From Streptomyces sp. WZ.A104 (GTDB lineage: Bacteria; Actinomycetota; Actinomycetes; Streptomycetales; Streptomycetaceae): 64,000 nucleotides of DNA. The stretch covers positions 33,684-97,683 of the forward strand of contig NZ_NWVL01000026.1 of NCBI RefSeq assembly GCF_002382885.1. Direction: 5' to 3'. The position numbers and the translations under genes are program-made. The notes under the pieces were generated by a model. That model worked only from the letters and a program-made list of their open reading frames with translations. It was not told the DNA's origin and searched no databases. Below are positions 17,421 through 25,725 of the stretch, piece after piece. Within the stretch, counting starts at the first letter, position 1. Every line of letters starts with the position of its first letter.

Positions 17421-17858
17421 CTAACGGCCGCGGTGTGCGTAGGTGGAGGGAACGGCGGGGGATGCCGGGGCTGTGGTGTCCGGGCGTGCTGGTGGCGCGA
17501 CCGGGCCGGCGGTCGGCGAGGATGACGTGGCCGCGCCGCTGATCCGGCGTCGCCGGACCTCTTCGCGTACGGCGGCGACGGCTTCCTCGGAGACCAGGTC
17601 CTCGGCGACGTTCGCGTCGAAGCCCCGTGCGCGCAGGAGGCACGCGGCGCGCGTGGCGCTCCGCTTCTGTTCCTCCTCGGACAGCCCCTCGGGGAGCTGG
17701 TGCCAGACGTAGTGCGGCGGGACGGTCTGCTTCACGAAGCCGCACGCGGCAAGCACCTCGTGGGCGCTCGGGTCGCCGCAATCGGCGATCACCTCGCTGC
17801 TGAACGGTTTGCGGTAGATCTCGGCGTCGGTTCCGTACTCTTCGTGCAGGAAGGACAC
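17421..17858 (-). CDS. Paralogous N-terminal-module protein 1
   Basis: A 145-residue protein of unknown function. Residues 8-85 form a module shared with the genes at 17888, 19144, 19944 and 20491: a strand (AEIYRKP), VIADCGD, a helix ending in LAACGF, an aromatic strand (HYVWHQLP) and a helix ending ACLLRARGFDANV. The remainder is a charged helix (AAVREEVRRRR) and a Pro/Ala/Thr linker ending YAHRGR, resembling the shared basic tail. The start is GTG 17858 with GAAAGG eight bases upstream. It sits between the coupling protein and its nearest paralogue. Confidence 0.65.
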   Translation of the reverse strand: MSFLHEEYGTDAEIYRKPFSSEVIADCGDPSAHEVLAACGFVKQTVPPHYVWHQLPEGLSEEEQKRSATRAACLLRARGFDANVAEDLVSEEAVAAVREEVRRRRISGAATSSSPTAGPVAPPARPDTTAPASPAVPSTYAHRGR

Positions 17859-17887
17859 GAAACGGCCTTTCTGATGAGGGGGATTGG

Positions 17888-18595
17888 TCAGCGTGTTCGG
17901 TTCGGCCTGGACGCGGGCGGTGGAGCGGCAGCAGGCGCCTCAGGCGTGACTGCGGCCGTTCCGGTGCGCTGGGCGGCCGGGGCGGTCGCGTAGTAGCTGG
18001 CGACCCGCGCCTGCCAGCTCGGCTTCGCCGACTGATCAAGCGCCCGGAGCTGGTCGGCGGCGTCGTGCAGGGCTTCACCGAGGGAAGTGAGCGCCGCCGC
18101 CGCTTCCGCGAAGTCGTAGGACAGGTCCCAGCCGGCGTCGGTCCCGGATGCCTTAGCCTGCTCGGCGGCGGCTTCGAAGAACTCGCTGAGCCGGACGAGC
18201 ACCCCGTCGTTGGGGTCGAGGACGTGGTCGGTCAGGCTGGCCGCAGTCGCGTAGGTCTCGGCGCCGTTGAGCTCGTCGGTCAGCCGCAGGATCTGGTGGC
18301 CGTGGACACGTGTGCCCCGGGGATCGGAGGGCGTGGTGAGGGGGCCCACGTGCAGATCTGGGCCGAGGTCGACGCGGTAGCCGACGGCGGTGAGCATGCG
18401 GGCCGCGTGGCTGGCCATCTGGTTCTCACGGGCTTCGCCCATGTCCCAGGGCAGGCGGTACCAGAAGGACCGTGGCGTCGTCTCGATGACGAAGCCCGCG
18501 CGCTTGAGGAGTGTGGTGGCGAGTTCGTCTCCGCCTTCGGCAATGACATTGCCGGTCGGATGGCGCGTGATGACGACGTCGGGCGGGGTGGGCAT
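17888..18595 (-). CDS. Paralogous N-terminal-module protein 2
   Basis: A 235-residue protein. The shared module is at residues 5-80 (VVITRHPTGNVIAEGGDE, LLKRAGFVI, SFWYRLPWDM, MLTAVGYRVDLGPDL). A helical middle domain follows (about 95-190: LRLTDELNGAETYATAASL, LVRLSEFFEAAAEQAKASG), then an Ala/Pro tail ending RPNRTR. The middle resembles that of the 19144 paralogue, so these two may share a full architecture. ATG 18595 has no strong ribosome site. The function is unknown; an operonic position inside the type IV secretion cluster suggests a transfer-linked or maintenance role. Confidence 0.65.
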   Translation of the reverse strand: MPTPPDVVITRHPTGNVIAEGGDELATTLLKRAGFVIETTPRSFWYRLPWDMGEARENQMASHAARMLTAVGYRVDLGPDLHVGPLTTPSDPRGTRVHGHQILRLTDELNGAETYATAASLTDHVLDPNDGVLVRLSEFFEAAAEQAKASGTDAGWDLSYDFAEAAAALTSLGEALHDAADQLRALDQSAKPSWQARVASYYATAPAAQRTGTAAVTPEAPAAAPPPASRPNRTR

Positions 18596-18611
18596 CGTGG
18601 GGGTGGTCCGT

Positions 18612-19109
18612 TCAGAAGTGGGGGTTCTCGGTCGTCCGGTCGCTCGCGGAGGCGGCGTCCAGCAGCTCGGGCAGGTCCGCGGGGTCGGCGTCGCGCTGGT
18701 CGAGCCACCAGCTGGCGCGGGTCAGCAGCCGTACGACGTCCTCGGTCGCCTCCCACTCGGCCTCGCCCGTGGTTCCTTCGACGACGAGCGCGGTGTACGC
18801 GGAGGAGACGAGCTGGTGGCGACAGCGGGTGGCCCATGCGACCGCGCGATCGGTGCCGTCCAGCGGAGGCATGCGGTACTGCTCGGACCACGCCTCGGCC
18901 TCGGCCTGCTCGGTCGCCCTCTGCTTCGCGAGCCACTCGGCCGTGGCCTCGGTGGCCTCCGCGCGGGAGGCCCGCCAGCAGTCGGCGCAGTCCCGGCCGG
19001 CGAGCCAGCGGGCGTATCCGGCACGGCGGTCGGCCGGACGGTCGGACAGATCGGCGTCGACCGTGTGACCGCAAGCGTGGTCGATGGTCCAGAACTTCTT
19101 CACGGCCAT
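18612..19109 (-). CDS. Hypothetical protein with Cys/His cluster
   Basis: A 165-residue protein starting KKFWTIDHACGHTVDADL and continuing to RDCADCWRA. The residues His, Cys, His (about 10-14) and two Cys (about 40-43) could bind a zinc ion. The rest is helical and acidic, with a long Glu/Ala helix (EATEATAEWLAKQRATEQAE). Similar HACGH ... CxxC proteins occur on other Streptomyces elements without known function. ATG 19109 has AAGGAG nine bases upstream. It ends ENPHF and lacks the Arg-rich tail. It separates two members of the paralogous module family. Confidence 0.65.
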   Translation of the reverse strand: MAVKKFWTIDHACGHTVDADLSDRPADRRAGYARWLAGRDCADCWRASRAEATEATAEWLAKQRATEQAEAEAWSEQYRMPPLDGTDRAVAWATRCRHQLVSSAYTALVVEGTTGEAEWEATEDVVRLLTRASWWLDQRDADPADLPELLDAASASDRTTENPHF

Positions 19110-19143
19110 GAGCCGGACTCCTTGAACGTCGGGAAGGGGCGGA

Positions 19144-19917
19144 TCAGCGCGTACGACTCGGGGCGGGCTGCGCGGCCTGGAGCCGCGGCCCTCGCTCGTC
19201 CCGCGACTTCGGGGCGTTGGCGGGGCGGTTGGGGGACGACGCCATGGCGGCGCGCGCTCGCGCGGTGTGCGTGACCCGGAGCCACTCCTGCCGCTCGGGC
19301 AGCGGTACCTCGGCCAGGGGTGGAGCGTTCTCAGGGGTTACGTCGGGCATGAGGGCCAGTTCGAGCTGGGCGCCGACGAGCTGGTCACCGAGGAAGGCGA
19401 CGTGATGGGCGATGGTGCGCAGATGAAGGCCCAGCTCGTGACCATTGGGGGTGTCGAGCCGCTCGCACCAGGCGGCGGCCGTGTCGATGAACTCCTCCAG
19501 GTCGAGCACGACGCCGTGGTGCTCGTCGAGGATCTCGCCCAGGACCTCGGAGACGTCCGCCGCGCGACGCAGCTCGTGCAGTTCGCCGGTCAGCGCGGTC
19601 AGGGACTGGCCGGGCCGTGTCACCCGCGCAGGCACTCCGTCCGGAGTCGGGACCGGCGGTGGAATCATGATCCTCGGGTCAGCCGCGACGGAGAGACCAG
19701 CGTCCTGGAACTCGCGGGTCGCCCTGGCCACGGTCCGTACAGCCGTGTTGTGGGGCGTGTTGTCCGCCAGCAGGTAGACGTCGAGGTACTCGCTGTAGCG
19801 GAAGTGGTGCTTGCGCAGGACCTCGTCGAGGAACGGTCGGGCGTCCGCGACGGCGGCGGCCACCCCGTAGTCGGGGTGCATCCCGAAGGCGACGTCCGGT
19901 TCGAGTTGCAGAGTCAT
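19144..19917 (-). CDS. Paralogous N-terminal-module protein 3
   Basis: A 257-residue protein. The shared module is at residues 6-85 (VAFGMHPDYGVAAAVADAR, LRKHHFRY, DVYLLADNTP, FQDAGLSVAADPRI). A helical middle follows (LTALTGELHELRRAADVSEV, GVVLDLEEFIDTAAAW) like that of the 17888 gene, then a tail containing TARARAAMASS 29 residues before the end and finishing PSRTR. ATG 19917 has AAGGAG nine bases upstream. No enzyme motif is visible. Confidence 0.7.
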   Translation of the reverse strand: MTLQLEPDVAFGMHPDYGVAAAVADARPFLDEVLRKHHFRYSEYLDVYLLADNTPHNTAVRTVARATREFQDAGLSVAADPRIMIPPPVPTPDGVPARVTRPGQSLTALTGELHELRRAADVSEVLGEILDEHHGVVLDLEEFIDTAAAWCERLDTPNGHELGLHLRTIAHHVAFLGDQLVGAQLELALMPDVTPENAPPLAEVPLPERQEWLRVTHTARARAAMASSPNRPANAPKSRDERGPRLQAAQPAPSRTR

Positions 19918-19943
19918 CGCGTGGGCTCCTTGGTGGGTGCGGT

Positions 19944-20402
19944 CTAACGGCTGCGGACCGGCTGCGGGGCGGCGGGGGCGGGGCGGTACTCGATCGCGGC
20001 GGCGGGCCGCGCCGACGGCGCACCCGCGCGGGCCGGGGAGATGGCGGTGGCGGCCTGGGAGCGGCGCTGCTCGGCCGAGGGCGTCACCGTTGAGGCGGAG
20101 GGTTTCTCCAGTCGCTCCAGGAGGCCCCGGCCCGTGCCGAGCCGGGTGTGGGGCTGGAGGTCGTACGCGACATCGGCTTTGACCCTGTACTGCGCGGCCC
20201 GCAGGGACTGGACCGCCTGCGCCCCGCGCCGTACCGGGTCACGCTGCGGATCGGTCAGCCCGTACAGAGTGCTGCCGGGCAGCCGCTCGAAGCCGACGAG
20301 CCGCAGGATGTGCTCGGCGACGTGGTTGTCGTGGGACGTCGCTGCCACGACGCCGTACTGGTCGTGATGGCCGACGGTGATGTGCGGACGTGTTTCCGCC
20401 AC
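19944..20402 (-). CDS. Paralogous N-terminal-module protein 4
   Basis: A 152-residue protein, the shortest clean copy of the shared module: ITVGHHDQYGVVAATSHDN, ILRLVGFERLPGS, LYGLTDPQRDP and SLRAAQYRVKADVAYDL (residues 6-85). It is followed directly by a linker and the tail: RRSQAATAIS 30 residues from the end and a terminal PQPVRSR. The start is GTG 20402 with GAGGTG nine bases upstream. In the first 75 residues it matches the 19144 protein best (HPDYGVAAA against HDQYGVVAA). The function is unknown. Confidence 0.65.
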   Translation of the reverse strand: MAETRPHITVGHHDQYGVVAATSHDNHVAEHILRLVGFERLPGSTLYGLTDPQRDPVRRGAQAVQSLRAAQYRVKADVAYDLQPHTRLGTGRGLLERLEKPSASTVTPSAEQRRSQAATAISPARAGAPSARPAAAIEYRPAPAAPQPVRSR

Positions 20403-20490
20403 GAAGATGCACCTCGCAGAGGTCGGGGCCGTGCGGAGGACGAGGATGCGGCCGGAAGGCGGATTTGGTGCGGCCGTGGATTCGCGCTAG

Positions 20491-21873
20491 TCAGCGCGAG
20501 CGCGGCGGCCTGCTGGAGTTGAAGAAGCGGATGGCCGGCGGACCGGCGTTCTTCTCGATCGCCGCGGTGATCTGACGAGCGGCGTGTGGTGACCAGGCAC
20601 GGGCGGCGTCGGCCCGTGCCGACCGGACCCGCTGCCCACGGAGTGGTCGGGTCGGTGGCGTGGGTGGCGCCTTGTCGGCGCGCGCGATGTCGACGAGGAC
20701 GCGGGCGTTGTCCATCCAGGTCAGGGAGTAGTGCCATCCCTCGGCGTTGCGCATGGCGACGGCGTCCGCGAACACCGCTTTCGAGCGGGGATGGTCGGGC
20801 AGGAGCGCCTCGGCGACCATCTGGAACTCGGCCTGTACCCGGGCGCCGCCGCCCAGTGCCTCGTGCAGGGCATGGAGCCGGTACGCCCAGCGCCCGGCCA
20901 AACGCTCTGTGGGGTCAAGGAGAGGAAGCGTTTCCTCGGCGTGCGCGACCAGAGCCGGACCGTGCTCGAGGAAGGGAGCGAACTGCGCCCACATCTCCGC
21001 GTCCCGGAGCTGCTGGCGCAGGCCGTACCGTTCGTCGAGCGGCCAGTGATCGGCGTCGCACAGGCTGTCCGAGACCGCGTCCCATTCCGCCAGGACGCGC
21101 TGGCCGGCAGTCACCGACGTGGCGACTTGACTGAGCCGGATCTCGCGGACGGCCTCCTGGTACCGGGGCAGCAGGCGGGTTGTCACCCGGGAGGCCGCTC
21201 GCACCGGGTCGTTGCTCACGACGATGCCGTTGGGTGTCTTGGTGGTCGCTTCGGACTCGGTGCTTCGTGGCTCGAACGCGGCAACCAGGAACTCGTGCTC
21301 GCGCAGGGGACGGTCCGTGACCAGGAACTCGATGCCTGAGTCACTGGTGAGCACCGCGCTTCGAGGCGTGGTGAGTTCGGAGAGGGCCCAGCTCACGTGC
21401 CCGTAATCCCAGACCCGCTCGCTGAGCGGGATCGGGCCCTCGTCGGCCTCGCCCCCGTGGACAGCGACAGTCCAGGAGCCGGGGAGCCGGGCCGACAGCC
21501 CCTCGGCGAACTCCGCGAGGTCGGCCCGCCCGTCCGGCTGGCGCGGTGCCGGGGCCAGCTGACGCACGGGCTCCGAACCACGGGGTGGCGCCAGGTTCTT
21601 GGACATGCCTTCGTCGAGCAAGGCGTCGTCGATGGCGACGTAGTGGCTGGCCACAGCGCTGTAGAGCTGCTGCAGGGTTTCCCCGACCTCGTCGGGATGG
21701 TTGTTGCCGAGTACATAGGCGAAGTCGGGATGCCCGGTGGAGAAGCCAGCATCGAGCAACAGCTGGTGCGCGGTGCCGAACTCGTCGTGGACCGTGGAGG
21801 CGGTGAGTCCGAGCTGCCGGTGCTTGCCCAGCGTGATCCAGGCCAGCTCAGCCACGGCGAGTCTCGCTCTCAT
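20491..21873 (-). CDS. Paralogous N-terminal-module protein 5 (long)
   Basis: A 460-residue protein. Residues 12-85 are a diverged copy of the shared module (ITLGKHRQLGLTAST, LLLDAGFSTG, FAYVLGNNHPDEV, VASHYVAIDDALL). It continues with a beta-rich region around SWTVAVHGGEADEG and a long helical domain (about 230-400: SRVTTRLLPRYQEAVREIRL, LEHGPALVAHAEETLPLLDP). The tail has RADAARAWS 32 residues from the end and closes with RPPRSR. ATG 21873 overlaps the end of the small upstream gene by 26 bases. I do not recognise the helical domain. Confidence 0.65.
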   Translation of the reverse strand: MRARLAVAELAWITLGKHRQLGLTASTVHDEFGTAHQLLLDAGFSTGHPDFAYVLGNNHPDEVGETLQQLYSAVASHYVAIDDALLDEGMSKNLAPPRGSEPVRQLAPAPRQPDGRADLAEFAEGLSARLPGSWTVAVHGGEADEGPIPLSERVWDYGHVSWALSELTTPRSAVLTSDSGIEFLVTDRPLREHEFLVAAFEPRSTESEATTKTPNGIVVSNDPVRAASRVTTRLLPRYQEAVREIRLSQVATSVTAGQRVLAEWDAVSDSLCDADHWPLDERYGLRQQLRDAEMWAQFAPFLEHGPALVAHAEETLPLLDPTERLAGRWAYRLHALHEALGGGARVQAEFQMVAEALLPDHPRSKAVFADAVAMRNAEGWHYSLTWMDNARVLVDIARADKAPPTPPTRPLRGQRVRSARADAARAWSPHAARQITAAIEKNAGPPAIRFFNSSRPPRSR

Positions 21874-22039
21874 CGTGCGCGGCAGGGCGCCGGTCGGTCC
21901 CTCGCCGTGTTGCGTTCACGGGATCGTGCGGGCTGGGGGTTACGGAGGCATGGCCGTGTGCGGTGTGGGCGCGGGCGGCGTCGGCGTAGAGCTGGACGAG
22001 GCGGCGCAGGCCGCGACGGATGGTGCGCTTCAGGTGCAT
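21848..22039 (-). CDS. Small basic protein
   Basis: A 63-residue, strongly basic protein: a basic amphipathic helix (LKRTIRRGLRRLVQLY) running directly into YADAARAHT, which matches the shared motif, then a disordered tail. ATG 22039 has AGGAAG about ten bases upstream. It looks like little more than the shared tail segment on a short helix. The coding call is moderate; composition and position fit, but its size is small and it overlaps the next gene by 26 bases. Confidence 0.45.
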   Translation of the reverse strand: MHLKRTIRRGLRRLVQLYADAARAHTAHGHASVTPSPHDPVNATRRGTDRRPAAHDESETRRG

Positions 22040-22142
22040 GGTGGGGCGACTTCCTGTGCGGAGGGCGTGATGTGACGACGGGCGAGGGGGAGCCGGGGCG
22101 GCGCGGGCCGGCTCCCCCGGGGCGTGAACGGGAGCGGACGGC

Positions 22143-23648
22143 TCAGGTATGCATCCGGGCGTCCGTGTCGAACAGCTCGCGCTCGTGCGGGTGGAGCAGA
22201 TGTTGAGTAATGAACGACCGGCCCGCGACCTTCCACAGGCCGCGCCCCTTGGTGAGGGCGGAGACGGCCTGGGTCTCGACGCCGGTGAGGCCCAACAGGG
22301 CGGCGGCGGAGCTGAGTTGGTCGGCTTCCTGGCGGTAGATGATGCGGGTGGAGCAGTCGGTGAGCAGACCCTCGGCGAGCGCGCGGCCTCGGGAGCCGGC
22401 GTCGCCCGCGGTGAGCAGGTCGCTGAGGCGGTGGATGACCATCATGTTGGCGATGCCGAGCCCTCGGCTGAGCTTCCACTGACTCTGCATGCGTTCCAGC
22501 AGGGCGACGTGTCGCATCACACGCCATGCCTCGTCGTAGATCACCCAGCGCCGCCCGCCGGTGGGGTCGGAGAGCGCGGACTCCATCCACGCGGAGGCAC
22601 AGGTCATCGCCAGGACGAGCGCGGTGTCGTCGCCGGCGCCGCCGAGCCGGGACAGGTCGATGGAGAGCATGGGCGCGGCCGGATCGAACGCGACGGTGCT
22701 CGGTGCGTCGAACATGCCGGCCAGGTCGCCGTGCACCAGACGCCGCAGCGCGTGGGCCAGGTCCTCGGCCGCCCGCCCGAGGCGTCCGGACAGGTCACCG
22801 AGCGCGGCGTCGAACCGCTCGGGCGAGCCGAGTGCGTACGCGACGTCACCGAGCAGCGGGGTGGTACCGGCAGCTTCGGCGCGTACGACGGCCTGGTCGA
22901 GTGCCACGTCGAGGGCGGTGTGCTCCATCGGGTGCAGGTCACGCCGCAGAACGGTCTTCGCGAGCGAGCCGAGGAGCAACAGGCGCCGCTTGCGGACCTC
23001 GCCGGCCCAGTCCTCCTCGCTGACGCCGTACGGCCTGGCGGGGGCATCCAGCGGATTCAGCCGGCCGGGAAGACCGGGGCCCAGGGCGATGGTCTGCCCG
23101 CCCAGCGCCTGGGCGACCACGGTCCATTCGCCCTTGGGGTCGCACGGCACGTAGATGCGGTAGCCGAAGGCGACGGCGCGCACGGCGAGGGACTTGGCCA
23201 GGGCGGACTTGCCCATCCCGATGATCCCGGCGAGCAGGATGTTCGGGTTCGTGAAGCCGTCGAGCCGCCCGTACAGCGCGAACGGGTCGTAGGTGAAGGC
23301 GGCCTCCGCGTGCACGTCGCGGCCCACATAGATGCCCTGGGCGCCCAGACCGCCCTCGGCGAGGAAGGGGTAGGCGCCGGACGCGGTGGCGGTGGTCATC
23401 CGGTGGGCGGGGAGCTTGAGCCGGCCGCCGCGGGCGGAGGTGGGACCGGGGCGTCCGGCGGCCGGGTAGGTGGCGCGCAGCTCGGGATCGATGCCGGTCG
23501 CGGTGCGGCGGGCTTCTGGCCGGGCGGCGTGGCGGGCCTTGTCGCGGGCGGCAGCGAACTGGTCGCGTGCGGCGCGGGCCGTTCGGCGGTCGGTCTTGCG
23601 GGGGACGAACAGCGGGCTGGCGCTGGCGCGGGTGGTTCGGGTGGGCAT
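22143..23648 (-). CDS. VirB4-like conjugation ATPase
   Basis: A 501-residue HerA/VirB4-superfamily ATPase. After a basic N-terminal 85 residues come a beta segment (GGLGAQGIYVGRDVHAEAAF), PNILLAGIIGMGKSALAKS (Walker A, about 140), IYVPCDPKGEW, and RRWVIYDEAWRVM (Walker B, about 365), then NMMVIHRLSDL and a sensor-like IIYRQEADQL. VirB4 proteins power assembly of the type IV channel and are its most conserved component. The canonical N-terminal half is missing; here it may be supplied by the separate SCO6880-type protein at 24167, as in related actinobacterial systems. ATG 23648 was chosen as the first start clear of the upstream gene; its ribosome site is weak. Confidence 0.85.
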   Translation of the reverse strand: MPTRTTRASASPLFVPRKTDRRTARAARDQFAAARDKARHAARPEARRTATGIDPELRATYPAAGRPGPTSARGGRLKLPAHRMTTATASGAYPFLAEGGLGAQGIYVGRDVHAEAAFTYDPFALYGRLDGFTNPNILLAGIIGMGKSALAKSLAVRAVAFGYRIYVPCDPKGEWTVVAQALGGQTIALGPGLPGRLNPLDAPARPYGVSEEDWAGEVRKRRLLLLGSLAKTVLRRDLHPMEHTALDVALDQAVVRAEAAGTTPLLGDVAYALGSPERFDAALGDLSGRLGRAAEDLAHALRRLVHGDLAGMFDAPSTVAFDPAAPMLSIDLSRLGGAGDDTALVLAMTCASAWMESALSDPTGGRRWVIYDEAWRVMRHVALLERMQSQWKLSRGLGIANMMVIHRLSDLLTAGDAGSRGRALAEGLLTDCSTRIIYRQEADQLSSAAALLGLTGVETQAVSALTKGRGLWKVAGRSFITQHLLHPHERELFDTDARMHT

Positions 23649-23667
23649 GGCGGTGGTGCTCCGGTGG

Positions 23668-24123
23668 TCAGTGGCGGGTGAGGCCGGTGAAGGGGTCGCG
23701 CAGGTCGGCCGGGGTGTGGTCGCGGCGGACGCGGGTGGCGGTGGCCAGGTGGCGCTGGCACACGGTGAGGTCGGGTGCGCCTTCGGGAAGGCGGGCCCGG
23801 CACGCCTCCCGCGTGGGGAGGCGGCCGGTGAGTCGCTGTGGGGCTGCGTGATAGGCGGCGTGGAGGTGCTCGGCTGCCTGCCACAGCCGGACACGGCAGG
23901 CCCTCAGGTGATCGCCCTCGACGCCGGCCACCGGGGCGGTCCGCGCGGTGTGCGCATCCAGCAGCCCGTACAGGGCGACCAGGTGGGCGTGCAGGGAGTC
24001 CAGTTCGGTGCGGCTGGCGGCGACCGGGGCGACGGGCATGTTGATGGCCCGGTGGAAGTCGAGCGCGGCGGTGGCGAACGGGACAAAGTCCGAAGCCAGT
24101 TCGGGCAGGGGCTCGGTCGGCAT
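23668..24123 (-). CDS. Hypothetical helical protein in the secretion cluster
   Basis: A 151-residue protein with several predicted helices (TELDSLHAHLVALYGLLDAH, ACRVRLWQAAEHLHAAYHA) and two to three scattered cysteines. It has no membrane segment. It lies between the VirB4-like ATPase and the SCO6880-type gene with short gaps (19 and 43 bases), so it is probably cotranscribed with the transfer genes. It has no recognised family, no Arg-rich tail and ends FTGLTRH. Confidence 0.6.
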   Translation of the reverse strand: MPTEPLPELASDFVPFATAALDFHRAINMPVAPVAASRTELDSLHAHLVALYGLLDAHTARTAPVAGVEGDHLRACRVRLWQAAEHLHAAYHAAPQRLTGRLPTREACRARLPEGAPDLTVCQRHLATATRVRRDHTPADLRDPFTGLTRH

Positions 24124-24166
24124 GGGGTGCCCTTCGGTAGAGCGCGGTCGGTGGTGCTGGGCCGCG

Positions 24167-25636
24167 CTACGGGCGAGCGAGCGGCAGAGCGGCGTTGGTG
24201 AAGGCTTCGGCCTGCTGCCAGGTCAGCAGGCGCAGGTCGATGAGGGCGGCGACGGCCGCGGTCTCGACGGCGGCGCACGCGGCGTTGAGCTCCTCGCGGG
24301 TGTCCGCGCTCACGGTGAGCAGGCCGGTGAGGGCGACGTCGGCGTGTCCGGCGATGAGCTGGCGCTCGCGCTGCTTGATGTCGGCGTACTCGACCGAGTC
24401 CTCCTCGGAGTCGACCTGGCCCTTGCGGGCCCGCTCGGCGGCGTCCGCGATCACGGTGGCCTTCTTGCGCTGTACGTCCTTCAGGGCGGCGTCCAGCCCC
24501 TTGGGCTCGTAGGTCAGCGAGAGGGTGCGGCGCACGCCGGTGGTGAACAGGAGCTGGTGGAGGAAGCCGGGGCTGGTCTCGATGCGCGGCCAGTTCTCGA
24601 TCCAGAACGTGGCGTGGTGGGCCGAGTCGGTCTGGATACGGTCGGCCTTCTCGACCAGGACGACCGGTCCGGCGGCAGTGGGGTTGGCCTGCGGACGGCC
24701 CGAGTCGGACCACCGGTCGAGGCCAGCCGACGCCTTGGGGTCGTACGCGGTACGGATCACGGCGGCGATCTCGCGCGCGGGCAGCCAGCCATTCGGTGTG
24801 AGCCCGGAGGTACGGGCGGACTGGTCGAAGGTGGAGGCGAGCTGGGCCAGTACGGCGAAGGCTCCGGTGAGTCCGCCGCCGGCCTGGTTGATCAGGCGGC
24901 GGGCGGCCTTGAGGTCGAGGGCGAGGGCGACGTACGCCTCGTGCGGGGCGGCGGCGGGGCCTGCGGCGGCCAGCAGGTCGCCGTAGATCGGACCGGCGAG
25001 CGGGGTCTGGGCGTTGCCGTGCTCCTGCCAGTAGCGGTTGAGCGCGTCGCCGGAGTCGGGGACCGTGCGCTCCAGCACCTGGACGCGGGCGATGTGCCCG
25101 CTGCGCGAGAGCGCGGCCAGCGTGCGGCCCCAGCCGGAGACGTTGCCGGCCTGGGCGGCCGGGTCGAGCAGGGCGAAGGCGCGGGAGGAGACCTTCACCA
25201 CGGCCGTGAGGGTGCCGTGGTGCGGATCGTGCACCGCGCCGAGGCGGCCGTCCGATGAGGACACCACCCGCAGGGACGCGGCCGTGCCGGGCAGGTGGAG
25301 CAGACCCTCTCGCCGTGGCCGGGTGGACGGCCGGGCGAGCCAGACCAGCTGCCCCCGGAAGCGTCGGAGCGCGTATCGGATCGCGATCGGCGCCCAGTCG
25401 GCGAGCGCCCATCCGCGGTGGCGGATGAAGACTGCCGCGAGGACGACGGCCCACAGCGGTACGAGCTGGAGCGCTCCGGTCACACCGGAGGTGAGCAGCA
25501 CCCCGAGCAGGAGCAGACCGCAGGTCGCGACGACGATCAGCTGAGGGGCCGACAGGCCGAGCAGCACGCCCCGGCGCGAGCGGTGAGGGAACTTGACGGT
25601 GGGCGGACCGTCGGGGTGAGAAGCGTCAGAGAGCAT
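24167..25636 (-). CDS. SCO6880-family (PrgI-like) transfer protein
   Basis: A 489-residue protein. After a basic N-terminus (KFPHRSRRGVLLGL), two membrane segments lie at about 30-45 and 55-72, then a large cytoplasmic domain with SLRVVSSSDGRLGAVHDPHH, VQVLERTVPDSGDALNRYW, FWIENWPRIETSPGFLHQLL and TLSLTYEPKG. This is the pattern of the SCO6880 family, whose N-terminus resembles PrgI and whose body resembles the amino-terminal half of VirB4. With the short VirB4 ATPase at 22143 it probably forms one functional unit. A hairpin with a pyrimidine tract (25680-25716) precedes it, so its expression may be set by readthrough. It ends LPLARP. Confidence 0.8.
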   Translation of the reverse strand: MLSDASHPDGPPTVKFPHRSRRGVLLGLSAPQLIVVATCGLLLLGVLLTSGVTGALQLVPLWAVVLAAVFIRHRGWALADWAPIAIRYALRRFRGQLVWLARPSTRPRREGLLHLPGTAASLRVVSSSDGRLGAVHDPHHGTLTAVVKVSSRAFALLDPAAQAGNVSGWGRTLAALSRSGHIARVQVLERTVPDSGDALNRYWQEHGNAQTPLAGPIYGDLLAAAGPAAAPHEAYVALALDLKAARRLINQAGGGLTGAFAVLAQLASTFDQSARTSGLTPNGWLPAREIAAVIRTAYDPKASAGLDRWSDSGRPQANPTAAGPVVLVEKADRIQTDSAHHATFWIENWPRIETSPGFLHQLLFTTGVRRTLSLTYEPKGLDAALKDVQRKKATVIADAAERARKGQVDSEEDSVEYADIKQRERQLIAGHADVALTGLLTVSADTREELNAACAAVETAAVAALIDLRLLTWQQAEAFTNAALPLARP

Positions 25637-25679
25637 GGCGAAGCCGTCCTTGGAACATGAGGAGAAGGAAGAAGAGGAA

Positions 25680-25716
25680 GACGGGGTGGGCCGGGCGGGC
25701 CTCGGCCCACCCCGTC
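25680..25716 (-). terminator. Intra-operon terminator/attenuator hairpin
   Basis: A perfect 13-bp stem GACGGGGTGGGCC and its complement (25680-25692, 25704-25716) with an 11-base loop, just after the VirB6-like stop. On the minus strand it is followed by a long C/T-rich tract, as in a factor-independent terminator. Confidence 0.6.
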
Positions 25717-25725
25717 AGCTCCGGG

